This document shows, one piece after another, positions 31,076 through 41,757 of a stretch of 64,000 bases of DNA. The DNA is from Synechococcus sp. WH 8109 (GTDB lineage Bacteria > Cyanobacteriota > Cyanobacteriia > PCC-6307 > Cyanobiaceae), in contig NZ_CP006882.1 in NCBI RefSeq assembly GCF_000161795.2, positions 124,001 through 188,000 of the forward strand, read 5' to 3'. Positions within the stretch are counted from its first letter, which is position 1, and every line of letters starts with the position of its first letter. The notes under the pieces were generated by a model. That model saw nothing but the letters and a program-made list of their open reading frames with translations, was not told the DNA's origin and ran no database searches. The position numbers and the translations under genes were made by a program.

Positions 31076-32211
31076 TCTACCCCCGGCAGACGGCCGCGGC
31101 TGAGTTGCAGCTTGGGGTCGAATTGGCGTTTCACCGCTTCGATCAGCGGTCGCGACGGACGGTCAAGCCAGACCGGCATGGTTGACCCAGCCGCGCGTTT
31201 CAACAGAGTCATTTCGCCGCCGAGGCGGATCACGCTGCGGCGCAGCGCCTCCAGCTGGTGATCCGCTGTCGCCATGTCGCACCAGCCATCACCGCAGCCG
31301 GCTCCCGCGGCAAGTTCCCAGGTCCAAGGCTTGAGGACCCTCATCGCCTCATCCCGCAACAACCGGTGCAACTGGGCCGGTGGTAGCACCAGCCGCACCA
31401 GCTGCGCAGAGGGGCTGGCATCGAAGGGTGTGGTGAGAGCATCGGAACAACGCTGGCGTTCGGCGCTGAGCTGTTGGTTTAGCGCCAACGCCTCGAGCTG
31501 CTTCAGTTGATCTTCCACCGCCCGCTCCGAGACGCTGCTCACCACCAGCCGCAGCCGCCAGGCACCATCGCCGCCGTTGATCCAGTCACAGCGTTCCGGC
31601 GTCAGGCTGGAGCGCAGCAGTTCGCTGCGAAAGGCCTCCTGGGCCTTCACGTCGCCCTCCAGTAGCAGGCCGCTCCGGGCGGGGCGCAGCGGTTGCAGCC
31701 GCAGGGTGAGTTCGGTGATCAGCGCCAGGCTGCCCCAGCTGCCGCAGAGCAGCCGCATCAGGTCGTAGCCCGCCACGTTCTTCACCACTCGTCCACCGGC
31801 ATGGGCTTCGACGCCATCTGCTCGCAACAGGCCGATGCCAATGATCTGATCGCGCACCCCCAGATGGCGTTGCCGCAGTCCCCCCGCCAGTCCACGGGCC
31901 ACCAGGCCGCCGATGCTTCCGGGAGCGCCGGCCCGGGGCCAGTCAATCGGCAGCCATTGCCCCTGTTCCGCCAGCAGATCCTGGAGGTCCTGCAATGGCA
32001 GGCCGGTTTCCACCGTGATGGTCAGATCGTCCACGGCATGGTCGATCACCCGGTTGAGCTGCCGGCAGGAGAGGATCTCATGGCGGGGATCCAGCGGCGG
32101 ACCCCAGTCCAGGCGTGTGCCCAGGCCACTAGGACTCCAGGGGGTGCCGCTCTGGTGCCATTGGCGCACCAGATCAATAAGGGCACTGCGGCTGGTGGGG
32201 GAATGGCTCAC
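31060..32211 (-). CDS. glcE: Glycolate dehydrogenase FAD-binding subunit GlcE
   Basis: Part of the GlcDEF complex that oxidises photorespiratory glycolate to glyoxylate. The 383-residue protein has a PCMH-type FAD-binding domain with APGSIGGLVARGLAGG and GGRVVKNVAGYDLMRLLCGS, features shared with GlcE and GlcD; the short C-terminal half fits GlcE. Its partner glcF lies 1.26 kb upstream on the same strand, with an opposite-strand kinase gene between. glcD is not in the window. Its start is 14 bases from the start of the divergent kinase. Confidence 0.88.
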   Translation of the reverse strand: MSHSPTSRSALIDLVRQWHQSGTPWSPSGLGTRLDWGPPLDPRHEILSCRQLNRVIDHAVDDLTITVETGLPLQDLQDLLAEQGQWLPIDWPRAGAPGSIGGLVARGLAGGLRQRHLGVRDQIIGIGLLRADGVEAHAGGRVVKNVAGYDLMRLLCGSWGSLALITELTLRLQPLRPARSGLLLEGDVKAQEAFRSELLRSSLTPERCDWINGGDGAWRLRLVVSSVSERAVEDQLKQLEALALNQQLSAERQRCSDALTTPFDASPSAQLVRLVLPPAQLHRLLRDEAMRVLKPWTWELAAGAGCGDGWCDMATADHQLEALRRSVIRLGGEMTLLKRAAGSTMPVWLDRPSRPLIEAVKRQFDPKLQLSRGRLPGVDQETL

Positions 32212-32225
32212 GGCACGATGGTGCC

Positions 32226-33572
32226 ATGAAGGTTGTGGTCATTGACGACGATCCCACCGGCTCGCAGACGGTGCACAGCTGCCCGCTGCTGCTGCGCTGG
32301 GATGTCGACACCCTGCGCCAGGGGCTGCGCCACGCATCGCCCCTGTTGTTTCTGCTGGCCGACACCCGGGCGCTGATGCCCACGGATGCCGCGGAACGCA
32401 ACCGCGGTATTGCGGTGGCCTTGGATCAGGCGCTGCAGCAGGAGGGATTGGCGCGTGATCAGGTGCTGCTGGTGAGTCGTGGTGATTCGACCTTGCGCGG
32501 CCATGGAGTACTGGAACCTGAGGTTTTGCAATCGGCTTTCGGACCCTTTGATGCCACGTTCCATGTTCCGGCGTTCTTGGAAGGGGGCCGCACCACCGTG
32601 AACGGGGTGCATCTCCTCCACGGGGAACCGGTGCACACCACGCCGTTTGCTCAGGACCGGCTGTTTGGTTTCAGCAGCAGTGATCTGGCCCGCTGGTTGG
32701 AGGAGAAAAGTTATGGGTCCATTGCTGCGGCGTTCGTGCAGCGCATCAGTGGCCGGGAGCTTGATGCCGCCTGCGCAGCAGGCCTGCCGCTGATGATCGA
32801 GCGCCTGCGTGGGCTCCAGGGCAATGCATCTGTGGTGGTGGATGCCGAGCGGCAGGAGCAGCTCACCGCTTTGGCCGCAGCGGTGCGCGCCTTGCAGGGA
32901 CAGAAACGCTTTTTGTTCCGTTCCGCCGCCAGCATGGTGAAGGCTTTGGCGGATCCAGGCCTGCCGCCGCTTGATCCCAAGGGATTAGCGGGGTTGCGAC
33001 TATTGGCTGCCGATGGAACGTCTCTGCCTGGCCTGGTGATGGTGGGCTCCCATGTGCCCTTGGCGGATCAGCAGCTGGAGCTGTTGCTGCAGGAATCGGG
33101 TTGCCAAGGGGTTGAACTGCCGGTGCCGCGCATCGCTCGGGTGCTGGAGGGGCCGACACCCGACCTGTTGCTGGCGGATCTGGAGCGGGCCTGGTTGCAG
33201 CAGCTGCGAGAGCTGCTTGATCAAGGTCTGACACCGGTGCTGTTCACCAGCCGCGGTGAGCTGCGTTGCGCCTCAGAGCAGGAGGGCCGGCGCTTTTCCT
33301 GCGCTCTGGCCGAGTTGATGGGTCGATTGGCGGCAGCTCTCGCGCCTGATCTGGGCTACCTGATCAGCAAAGGCGGCATCACGAGCCAGACGCTGCTGGC
33401 TCGGGGTCTGGCCCTCGAGTCGGTGCAGCTGGAAGGGCAGCTGCTGCCGGGTCTGTCGCTGGTGCGTCCGTCAGCGGGACCCTGCAGCGGACTGCCGATT
33501 CTCACGTTCCCCGGCAATCTCGGCGTTGCCGGAACCCTGCGGGACGCCTGGCAGCGGATGGAGGCCGGCTGA
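32226..33572 (+). CDS. Four-carbon acid sugar kinase family protein (DUF1537)
   Basis: A 448-residue two-domain ATP-dependent kinase. The N-terminal substrate domain begins VVVIDDDPTGSQTVHSCPLLLRW and has SRGDSTLRGH; the C-terminal nucleotide domain has YLISKGGITSQT and LTFPGNLG. Known members phosphorylate erythronate, threonate or related C4 sugar acids. It sits between glcF and glcE on the opposite strand, overlaps the glcF 3' end by 102 bases and starts 14 bases from glcE. A link to two-carbon and four-carbon acid metabolism in photorespiration is attractive but unproven. Confidence 0.86.
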   Translation: MKVVVIDDDPTGSQTVHSCPLLLRWDVDTLRQGLRHASPLLFLLADTRALMPTDAAERNRGIAVALDQALQQEGLARDQVLLVSRGDSTLRGHGVLEPEVLQSAFGPFDATFHVPAFLEGGRTTVNGVHLLHGEPVHTTPFAQDRLFGFSSSDLARWLEEKSYGSIAAAFVQRISGRELDAACAAGLPLMIERLRGLQGNASVVVDAERQEQLTALAAAVRALQGQKRFLFRSAASMVKALADPGLPPLDPKGLAGLRLLAADGTSLPGLVMVGSHVPLADQQLELLLQESGCQGVELPVPRIARVLEGPTPDLLLADLERAWLQQLRELLDQGLTPVLFTSRGELRCASEQEGRRFSCALAELMGRLAAALAPDLGYLISKGGITSQTLLARGLALESVQLEGQLLPGLSLVRPSAGPCSGLPILTFPGNLGVAGTLRDAWQRMEAG

Positions 33573-34829
33573 GGCGGCCAGCAGTTCCATCGGGTGCTGC
33601 ACCCGGGCCCGATCGCCCAGGTGCCGCCGCAGTTGCAGGGTGCAACCGATGTTGGCGCTGGCCACCAGTTCAGCACCGGTGCCGCTGAGGTCGTCGGCCT
33701 TGATTCGGCCCAGTTCGGCGGCTTCCTCCGGCTGCACGAGGTTGTAGATGCCGGCGCTGCCGCAGCACACCCCCGCCTCGGTTGCTTCCCGCAGCTGAAT
33801 CTTGGGGATGGCCCGCAGCAGCTGACGGGGCTGGGCCTGGATTCCCTGGCCGTGAATCATGTGGCAAGCGTCATGCATGGCCACGACGCCGGGGAGCGGT
33901 TGCAATTGGGTGCGGAACGATTCCAGAAGGCCGCGGTCCGCCAGGAATTCCTGCACATCAAGCACCGGAGCGCGGAAGGCAGTGTTGCCCTTCAGCAGCT
34001 CGCCGTAGGCCTTCATCGTGTGGCCGCAGCCTGAAGCGGCCACCAGTACCGCATCCAGATCTCCTTCAACGGCATTCATGCTCCGGATTAGATCCGTCGC
34101 CAGTTGGCGGGTGAGCTCCAGCTCCCCCTGGTGATGGCTCACCGCCCCACAACAGCCCTGCTCTGGGGGAATCACCACCTCAAAACCGTTGGCCTGTAGC
34201 ACCTTTACCGTTGCGGTGCTGACGCCGGGATCGAAGCAGCGCTGCACGCAGCCCAGTAACAGCGCCACGCGGCCGCGGCGTTTGCCGGAGACGGGATTGA
34301 TCTGGGGTAGACGGTCGCTGAAGCTCTCTGACACCAGGGGCGGAAGCAGTTGCTCCATCGCTTCGATCTCCGGCCCGAACAGACGGGTGAGTCCGGATCG
34401 GCGGGCCAGCTGTTGCACTGGTGTGCCGGCGTAGGCCCGCAGGGGTTGCAGCAGGGCCCGCAGGCGCTGGGGGTAGGGCAGCACCTGCAGCAGCAGCTTG
34501 CGGAAGCTGGTTTGCCAACTGCTGCGCTGGTTGGCCTGATTCAGCCTGGGCCGGGTGGCCTCGATTAGCTGGTCGTAGCGGACTCCTGAAGGACACGCCG
34601 AAACACAGGCGTAACAGCCCAGGCAGGTGTCGAAATGGCTTGCCACCGTGGAATCCAGCTCCAGTTCACCGGCTTCGATCGCCCGCAGCGCATGGATGCG
34701 GCCGCGGGGCGAGTCCATCTCACTGGCCAGCACGCGATAGCTGGCACAGGTGGGCAGGCAGAAGCCGCAGTGCACGCAGGGATCTGCGGCGCCAGCGGGA
34801 AGTCCGGGGAGCTGGGTGGGATAGGCCAT
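33471..34829 (-). CDS. glcF: Glycolate dehydrogenase iron-sulfur subunit GlcF
   Basis: Electron-transfer subunit of GlcDEF. The 452-residue protein has two N-terminal 4Fe-4S motifs (CVHCGFCLPTCASY and CLGCYACVSACPSG) and two CCG domains of the heterodisulfide-reductase type (GCCGAVSHH and CCGSAGIYN). The conserved protein seems to end near HPMELLA; about 33 further residues are read antisense to the kinase gene (102-base overlap) and look non-conserved. It precedes icd on the plus-strand map. Confidence 0.92.
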   Translation of the reverse strand: MAYPTQLPGLPAGAADPCVHCGFCLPTCASYRVLASEMDSPRGRIHALRAIEAGELELDSTVASHFDTCLGCYACVSACPSGVRYDQLIEATRPRLNQANQRSSWQTSFRKLLLQVLPYPQRLRALLQPLRAYAGTPVQQLARRSGLTRLFGPEIEAMEQLLPPLVSESFSDRLPQINPVSGKRRGRVALLLGCVQRCFDPGVSTATVKVLQANGFEVVIPPEQGCCGAVSHHQGELELTRQLATDLIRSMNAVEGDLDAVLVAASGCGHTMKAYGELLKGNTAFRAPVLDVQEFLADRGLLESFRTQLQPLPGVVAMHDACHMIHGQGIQAQPRQLLRAIPKIQLREATEAGVCCGSAGIYNLVQPEEAAELGRIKADDLSGTGAELVASANIGCTLQLRRHLGDRARVQHPMELLAASAGLHPLPGVPQGSGNAEIAGERENRQSAAGSR

Positions 34830-34863
34830 CGCCTGAGTCTGGCGTGAATGGCAGCTCTGGTGA

Positions 34864-36288
<1,425 letters not shown>

Positions 36289-36567
36289 GGCGGTTGGTCG
36301 GGCGTCAGCTAGCTGAGCCTATGACTGAGGAGGGAGCCTTACGGTTCCAAAAAGTGCGTACTGCGCATTGACGGCCTGCGAGCAGATGTGGGTGGAGGCG
36401 ACTTGATTCAAAGAAGTCGAGGTGATCAGCACCTCCATTGATTTTGTTGTTGCCTTGCCGGATGAGGACCATCTGCTGCTCATTGATGACTGACCGTCCG
36501 ATACCAAGGTCGCGGTAATCGGTGCCCCCCAGCAGGCCGTGGCGCAGCCCCCGGTTCAGTGCAGGAA
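36289..36567. other. Intergenic stretch with no supported gene
   Basis: 279 bases between icd and the nucleosidase gene. A minus-strand frame across 36305-36577 is open and contains two short segments, LLGGTDYRDLG and INGGADHLDFF, that faintly recall RTX nonapeptides, but it lacks a convincing start and runs into the nucleosidase gene. I cannot support it as a gene. No hairpin terminator is evident. The icd promoter should be here. Confidence 0.4.
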
Positions 36568-37323
36568 TCATGTGCACTCTTGGGGCGCGTCGTTCCAGCG
36601 TTGCAGTAGGGCCTCAATCAGCCGCCAGGCCTGTTGTTCGTAGCGTTTGACGAAGTCTTCAAAGCTCTGAGCCGCCGCCTCATCAGCACCATCGGAAATC
36701 ACCCGCAGCACCAGCCAGGGGATTCCCTCCTGCTCTGCCACCTGCGCGACGGCAGCACCTTCCATCTCAACTGCCCGCAGTTCGGGCAGAGCATCCCGGA
36801 GTGCTTGCAGCACTGCCGGATCGCAGATGAAACGATCTCCTGTGGCGATCAGACCGCTGCAAGGCCGAGCGAACCCGTCCAGATCACCTGCGCTGTGGGC
36901 CTCCAGTAGAGCGGTTTTGGCCCAGTTGAACCAAGCTGGCTGAGGTTGGAGCCGGTCCTGCTTCAGCACTGGCAGCGTGAAGCGTGGGAACAAGGGCCGG
37001 GCATCCATGTCGTGTTGCACCACGGCATCGGCCAACACAACATCCCATTGACGGAGGGCCGGATCTGCAGCCCCGGCAACGCCGGTGAACACCAGCAGAT
37101 CGATGCTGGCATCACTCGCGAGCAGGCGTGTGGCGGCCCGTGCAGCGCTCACCTTGCCCCAGCCGCTCCAGACCAGGCTGAGACGCACCGTGTCGTCCCA
37201 CGATCCCTTGTGGATTCTCAGGTCGCCGTGGTCGCTGCAGCTCAGATCCGTGAGGTGGCTGAGATCAGAGCCGATCTCTTCCGGCATGGCACCCAGCAGG
37301 CCGATATGCAGCGGTTGCGTCAT
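36568..37323 (-). CDS. 5'-methylthioadenosine/S-adenosylhomocysteine nucleosidase family protein
   Basis: A 251-residue nucleoside-phosphorylase-fold enzyme, likely hydrolysing MTA and SAH. It opens with HIGLLGAMPEEI, where the Glu of the family is present. The nucleoside-binding AVEMEGAAVAQVAEQEGIPWLVLRVISDGAD motif region is clear (VEMEGAA and ISDGAD hold the ribose-binding Glu and catalytic Asp). The ATG at 37323 is chosen over an upstream start that adds seven residues. The gene is divergent from the 147-residue unknown gene, with 77 bases between the starts. Confidence 0.86.
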   Translation of the reverse strand: MTQPLHIGLLGAMPEEIGSDLSHLTDLSCSDHGDLRIHKGSWDDTVRLSLVWSGWGKVSAARAATRLLASDASIDLLVFTGVAGAADPALRQWDVVLADAVVQHDMDARPLFPRFTLPVLKQDRLQPQPAWFNWAKTALLEAHSAGDLDGFARPCSGLIATGDRFICDPAVLQALRDALPELRAVEMEGAAVAQVAEQEGIPWLVLRVISDGADEAAAQSFEDFVKRYEQQAWRLIEALLQRWNDAPQECT

Positions 37324-37400
37324 GGTTTCGTGAACCTCGCGCAACCGTAACGGCGACCTTTTGCTTCTCCCTGCACACTGGGCGAAACCAGGAGGTTGAA

Positions 37401-37844
37401 TTGAACGCGGGCGAGTCGGTACAGAGCGTGGCCCGGATGCGAGTACTGGCGTCCACGATTGCGCTTGTGCGCCGTCAGTTTCCCGCTGCGCAGGCCAACC
37501 TCAGTCCTTGGCGGGACGATCCGCAGACCCGACAGTGGACTGAAACGGAATCACTTGACCTCTCCTTTCACTTCCCGGGCTGGAGTCCACGGCTGGAATG
37601 CCGCAGTCTGCTGATGCAATTGCGCGTCAGCGCGGAGCGTGGTGACGATCAGCAGCGCTTGCTGGGGGTGTTAATGCGGGGCATGACTTACGACGGTGAA
37701 CGCTGGCGCCTCGCCACGGTCGGTGAATGGTTGCCAGAAGGCCCCTACCTGCCTCAGCAGCAGCAGGTGAATCAGCTTCAGCAGATTTGTCGCGAGCTGT
37801 TCGAGCTCTTTGATGGCACCCTTGCGTCTGAACCAGCGGCGTAA
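37401..37844 (+). CDS. Hypothetical protein, 147 aa
   Basis: No family recognised. A soluble protein with Trp-rich segments around SPWRDD and SFHFPGWSPRLECRSLLMQLR, no signal peptide and no membrane segment; the C-terminal half is helical (QQQQVNQLQQICRELFELF). The start is TTG at 37401, supported by a strong AGGAGG at 37390-37395, five bases upstream, with no ATG nearby in frame. It lies 72 bases upstream of heme oxygenase on the same strand, so a link to tetrapyrrole metabolism is possible but not shown. Confidence 0.72.
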   Translation: MNAGESVQSVARMRVLASTIALVRRQFPAAQANLSPWRDDPQTRQWTETESLDLSFHFPGWSPRLECRSLLMQLRVSAERGDDQQRLLGVLMRGMTYDGERWRLATVGEWLPEGPYLPQQQQVNQLQQICRELFELFDGTLASEPAA

Positions 37845-37916
37845 CCCTTCGCAACGCCCAACGCCGTGTTGCCTTGAACCTCTTTTAAGTTCTTCGTAAG
37901 GCAATTGCTCGAAATC

Positions 37917-38630
37917 ATGTCTGTCGCCCTTGCTGCCCAGATCCGGGAAGGCACGAAAAAATCGCACACCATGGCCGAGAACACCGGTTTCGTGAGCTGC
38001 TTTCTGAAGGGAGTCGTTGATAAGGCCAGCTATCGCAAGCTTGTGGCTGATCTGTATTTCGTCTACTCCGCCATGGAGGAGGAGATCGGCAAGCTGACCG
38101 ATCATCCGGTGGTGGGTCCGGTTGCCATGGCTCAGCTGAACCGTCGTGAGGCGTTGGAGCAAGACCTCACCTATTACTTCGGTGACAACTGGAAGGCAGA
38201 AATCAAACCCTCTCCCTCTGCAGCGGCCTACGTAGAACGTATTCACGCTGTTGCCCAGGAGTCTCCCGAGCTGTTGGTAGGTCATCACTACACCCGCTAC
38301 CTCGGTGATCTCTCCGGTGGTCAGATCCTCAAGAACATCGCCCAGAAGGCGATGAACATGGAGGGGGATGCCGGCCTGCGCTTCTACGTCTTCGAAGACA
38401 TCGCTGACGAAAAAGCGTTCAAGACGACATATCGCTCCGCCATGGACATGCTGCCGATCGATCAGGCCATGGCCGATCGCATCGTGGAGGAGGCCAACCA
38501 CGCCTTCCATCTGAATATGAATATGTTCAAGGAGCTGGAGGGTAACTTGGTCGCCGCCATCGGCAAGCTGCTGTTTGGCTTCCTCACTCGCCGGCAGCGG
38601 GCTGGAAGTACTGAATCTGCCGCTGCTTAA
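37917..38630 (+). CDS. ho1: Heme oxygenase (biliverdin-producing)
   Basis: Opens heme to biliverdin IXalpha with ferredoxin, the first step of phycobilin synthesis for phycobilisomes. The 237-residue protein has the proximal heme ligand His17 in KKSHTMAENTGF and the distal helix signature YTRYLGDLSGGQIL. The ATG at 37917 gives the usual N-terminus; four residues could be added by an upstream start. It is the last GC-rich gene before the AT-rich island, which begins within about 20 bases of its stop. Confidence 0.96.
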   Translation: MSVALAAQIREGTKKSHTMAENTGFVSCFLKGVVDKASYRKLVADLYFVYSAMEEEIGKLTDHPVVGPVAMAQLNRREALEQDLTYYFGDNWKAEIKPSPSAAAYVERIHAVAQESPELLVGHHYTRYLGDLSGGQILKNIAQKAMNMEGDAGLRFYVFEDIADEKAFKTTYRSAMDMLPIDQAMADRIVEEANHAFHLNMNMFKELEGNLVAAIGKLLFGFLTRRQRAGSTESAAA

Positions 38631-38648
38631 AGTCAGCTTGGTGGTTCT

Positions 38649-39695
38649 TTGATTTCCTTGCGAGAAATTCGGGTCCTAGTCCCAGGTACTGGGCCACGTT
38701 TTCGTTGTGGAGGTCTGAATGTCGCGAAGCAGACCGCAAGTCTGCTTTCGCAAATTCGAACCACAACGCTTGTTACATATAGAGAGCGAAGCGATAAATA
38801 CCCTTTTTTTGATTCATTGTTGTTAAACGAACAAACTATCCATGATGATTCATTATGGATAGTTTGTTGGGGTTTTGACATTCCTAGGTTGGTAAATCGT
38901 CTTCGCGGAAGAAAAGTTGTTTACCAAGCTCATAGTACTGGATACGGATTTAATCTTCCTCCGAGCGTTCCTATTGTCGCTGTTAGTAGAAATACAATGG
39001 GCTATTGGGGGCATCGTGCACCCAGGAATCCCATATTCTTAATTCCTAATGCACTTGAATCTCAATGGCTAGCAAGAGGAGATCGTAACGGAAGTGTATC
39101 GAGTCGACCAATCGATATTCTTGTTCAAAAAAGAAAGAGTAGTAATTATCTCTTGTACGAATTAGTCCCAGCTTTACGTGCCAAGGGCTTTTATGTAGAG
39201 ATACAGAATGATTGGGTGGATGATTTGGTGCATTTATTTAATAGCACTAAGGTCTTTTTATACGACTCTACTGAACATTGGACTAGAGCTGGTGTGAGCG
39301 AAGGATTTGGTTTACCTCCTTTGGAAGCAATGTCTTGCGGTTGTATTGTATTTAGTAGTTTGAATCATGCCCTTGCAGACACCTTTACGCCTGGCGTCGT
39401 GGGACATCAAATTGGTTACGGCTGTCTATCAAATGACGTGGATAGAATAGCTGCAGCAGTTGCAAATCCTGATGAGTGGAAGCCATTAGAACCTGCTTTA
39501 GATTTTGCATTGAGAGATTTTTCAGAGCCCCTATTCATTGAGAGATGGCGTGCCGTTTTGAAAGAGTTAGATTCTGTAATGCCTACTTTAATTAATAACC
39601 CTCGCCTTTTATTGAAGCCATCCTATGGATTGGCCTTACTTTTGAAATACTTTAAGCAAGCTCTTAGAAGAATTTTAGATTTTTTCGGCTTTTGA
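38649..39695 (+). CDS. Glycosyltransferase (GT4-like, GT-B fold)
   Basis: 348 residues, encoded in strongly AT-rich DNA unlike the neighbours upstream. The C-terminal half has the EX7E-type nucleotide-sugar motif (SEGFGLPPLEAMSCGC) and is preceded by a Rossmann-like region. The N-terminus reads VLVPGTGPRFRCGGLNVAKQ, with a glycine-rich loop. Function is likely transfer of a sugar onto a surface polysaccharide. Start uncertain: TTG at 38649 with a GGTGG nearby, or TTG at 38658; no ATG is available. A perfect 14-base-pair inverted repeat lies inside the gene. Confidence 0.8.
   Translation: MISLREIRVLVPGTGPRFRCGGLNVAKQTASLLSQIRTTTLVTYRERSDKYPFFDSLLLNEQTIHDDSLWIVCWGFDIPRLVNRLRGRKVVYQAHSTGYGFNLPPSVPIVAVSRNTMGYWGHRAPRNPIFLIPNALESQWLARGDRNGSVSSRPIDILVQKRKSSNYLLYELVPALRAKGFYVEIQNDWVDDLVHLFNSTKVFLYDSTEHWTRAGVSEGFGLPPLEAMSCGCIVFSSLNHALADTFTPGVVGHQIGYGCLSNDVDRIAAAVANPDEWKPLEPALDFALRDFSEPLFIERWRAVLKELDSVMPTLINNPRLLLKPSYGLALLLKYFKQALRRILDFFGF
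38830..38868. repeat. Perfect 14-bp inverted repeat inside the glycosyltransferase gene
   Basis: Arms AACAAACTATCCAT (38830-38843) and its exact complement (38855-38868) are separated by 11 bases. No T run follows, so it does not look like a terminator. It lies in the coding region for the segment around NEQTIHDDSLWIVC. Confidence 0.85.
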
Positions 39696-39890
39696 AGTTG
39701 CTAATACTTCACAAAAATCTTGTTCTTGAGAGACGAATTTCTCCTATCCTCGACTTCCAATTGCAAAATCCTTTGCCATGCTTATGGTTTTTATTTTTCT
39801 AGGCACATTGGCCAATCGGTTGGTTAACTGTCTATCAAATGTCAAGGCAAAGGCAGCTGAGCGTAATATGATTTCACTAGTGTCGTCGCT

Positions 39891-41723
39891 GTGTTAAAAG
39901 TATTTGCAAGCGAGACGCTCTATGAGCTAAAAGTTCTTTTTAGGTACGTTGAAAAACAAAGTTTAATCAGGCTTTGGGTAATCATACCAGTATCTATTCT
40001 TTCTGGATTTCTTGATATTGCTACTGTTGCAGTTATAGGTAGGCTCACAGGAACGCTTGTTGGCACTAATCTCATCAACTTATTGCCTGGTGTAAAGGTA
40101 TTTGGAGCTACTCCATATATACAATCTTTGTGGCTAATAGCAATTTTTGTCCTAGTCAACTGGATGCAGTCTGGGGTCCGTTTATTGCTTCGCTTTATGC
40201 AAGAAAATCTTGCAGGAGAATTGTGGCTTGACTTATCGAGTCGAATCTTCAAGCAGACACTGGGTCAGCCTTATGAATATCATTTAACTGGGAATATATC
40301 AGCACTTGCGTCGGATCTACTGTCAAATCTGGATTGTCTCTTGAGGGATATTTTAACTCCGGCTTTGAGAGCTATAAGCTGTTTAATCAGCATTGTATTT
40401 CTGGTTGCTGGAATTTTGTATGTTGGTGGTGGTTCTGCATTTGTATTGATACTATCAATGCTTGTCCTTTATGTAATAATTGGGTATTTGATAAATCCAG
40501 TCTTGCGTAAAGCCTCCAGGCAAAAATTAGTTACGAGAGAGAGATATACCAAACGATTCTTCGAATCTTTCCAGGCAATAGTTGACTTGAAGCTTGGCCT
40601 AAGCGAGCCTTACTTTTCAAGGCGATTTAATCGCTCTACATCAATATTCAAACAATCGGTTGTTAACGCGACAGTTTTTCCCGAGATACCGAGGCTACTA
40701 ATTGAACCCCTTGGCATCTCAATGATCTTTCTTATTGGAGTTGTACCACCAGTTCTATCTGGGCAACAACAAAAAATTATTGAGGTTCTTCCATTTTTAT
40801 CTATATTATCTGTAGGAGCTTTACGTCTTGCAAAACCACTTCAAGACTTTTTCTCTGCAATATCAATTCTCAGAGGGGGATTGCCTGAAATTATGAATAT
40901 AACATTATTACTCGAGAATACTGTGAATTTTCAATCCTCTTCACTGCTTTTTAATAAGACTCCGGAAGGTATTTTCCCTCTAAGATCTATAGGCCTTCGG
41001 AACGTTACTTATAGATATCCAGAAGCAACTAAGAATGCACTTGATAATGTATCCCTAAGTATTCCAGTGGGATCTCGCGTAGCATTTGTAGGTCCTACAG
41101 GTAGTGGAAAAACTACAGCTGCAAATGTTTTGCTTTCATTACTTACTCCTCAACGTGGAGATTTGATCCTTGATGGCATACCTGTGCTTGATGATGAAAT
41201 AACTTCTTGGAATTTATGTTGTGCTCAAGTACCTCAGTCTATAAACTTGTTGTCAGACTCTATTATCTCCAATGTCGCCTTTGGTGTTAATTTAAATGAT
41301 GTCGATGAGGATAAGGTATGGGATGCGCTTGAAGCTGCACAACTTGATGTAGTTGTATCTGATCTTCCTTACGGTTTGTACACACCAATTGGTGACAATG
41401 GTATAAGTTTGTCTGGAGGACAACGTCAAAGGCTAGCGCTAGCAAGAGCTTTTTATAGGTCCGCCAAATTCTTAATTCTTGACGAAGCTACGAGTGCTTT
41501 AGACAATAAAACGGAATCCGAAGTTATCCAGTCTATAGAAATTATTGGAAGAAGATGTACTACCTTAGTTATTGCTCATCGTCTTTCTACTATTCAGAAA
41601 TGCGATCGTATATATGAGTTTGATGCCGGTAAAATTGTTGCCAGTGGTAATTTCGATGAGCTTAAAGACCTCTCATCGAGCTTTAGGCAAATGATCAAAC
41701 TACAATCTTGTACCAATCCTTGA
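39891..41723 (+). CDS. ABC transporter, fused membrane and ATPase domains (flippase/exporter type)
   Basis: 610 residues. The N-terminal half has about six membrane helices (roughly 25-300); the ATPase domain (about 355-605) has Walker A GPTGSGKTT, the signature LSGGQRQRLALARAF, Walker B FLILDEATSALD and the H-loop IAHRLST, all intact. Its form matches MsbA/PglK-like exporters that flip lipid-linked sugars. Its place between a glycosyltransferase and a polymerase-like gene favours an oligosaccharide flippase role (inference). The start is GTG at 39891. AT-rich like the whole island. Confidence 0.88.
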   Translation: MLKVFASETLYELKVLFRYVEKQSLIRLWVIIPVSILSGFLDIATVAVIGRLTGTLVGTNLINLLPGVKVFGATPYIQSLWLIAIFVLVNWMQSGVRLLLRFMQENLAGELWLDLSSRIFKQTLGQPYEYHLTGNISALASDLLSNLDCLLRDILTPALRAISCLISIVFLVAGILYVGGGSAFVLILSMLVLYVIIGYLINPVLRKASRQKLVTRERYTKRFFESFQAIVDLKLGLSEPYFSRRFNRSTSIFKQSVVNATVFPEIPRLLIEPLGISMIFLIGVVPPVLSGQQQKIIEVLPFLSILSVGALRLAKPLQDFFSAISILRGGLPEIMNITLLLENTVNFQSSSLLFNKTPEGIFPLRSIGLRNVTYRYPEATKNALDNVSLSIPVGSRVAFVGPTGSGKTTAANVLLSLLTPQRGDLILDGIPVLDDEITSWNLCCAQVPQSINLLSDSIISNVAFGVNLNDVDEDKVWDALEAAQLDVVVSDLPYGLYTPIGDNGISLSGGQRQRLALARAFYRSAKFLILDEATSALDNKTESEVIQSIEIIGRRCTTLVIAHRLSTIQKCDRIYEFDAGKIVASGNFDELKDLSSSFRQMIKLQSCTNP

Positions 41724-41757
41724 CATAGACTCTTTGTTAAAAGTTTACCGCAACGAG

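Noticed and set aside
36305-36577. Minus-strand open frame between icd and the nucleosidase gene with RTX-like segments
   Set aside because: The resemblance is limited to two short pieces, the start would lie inside the next gene, and there is no ribosome-binding site.
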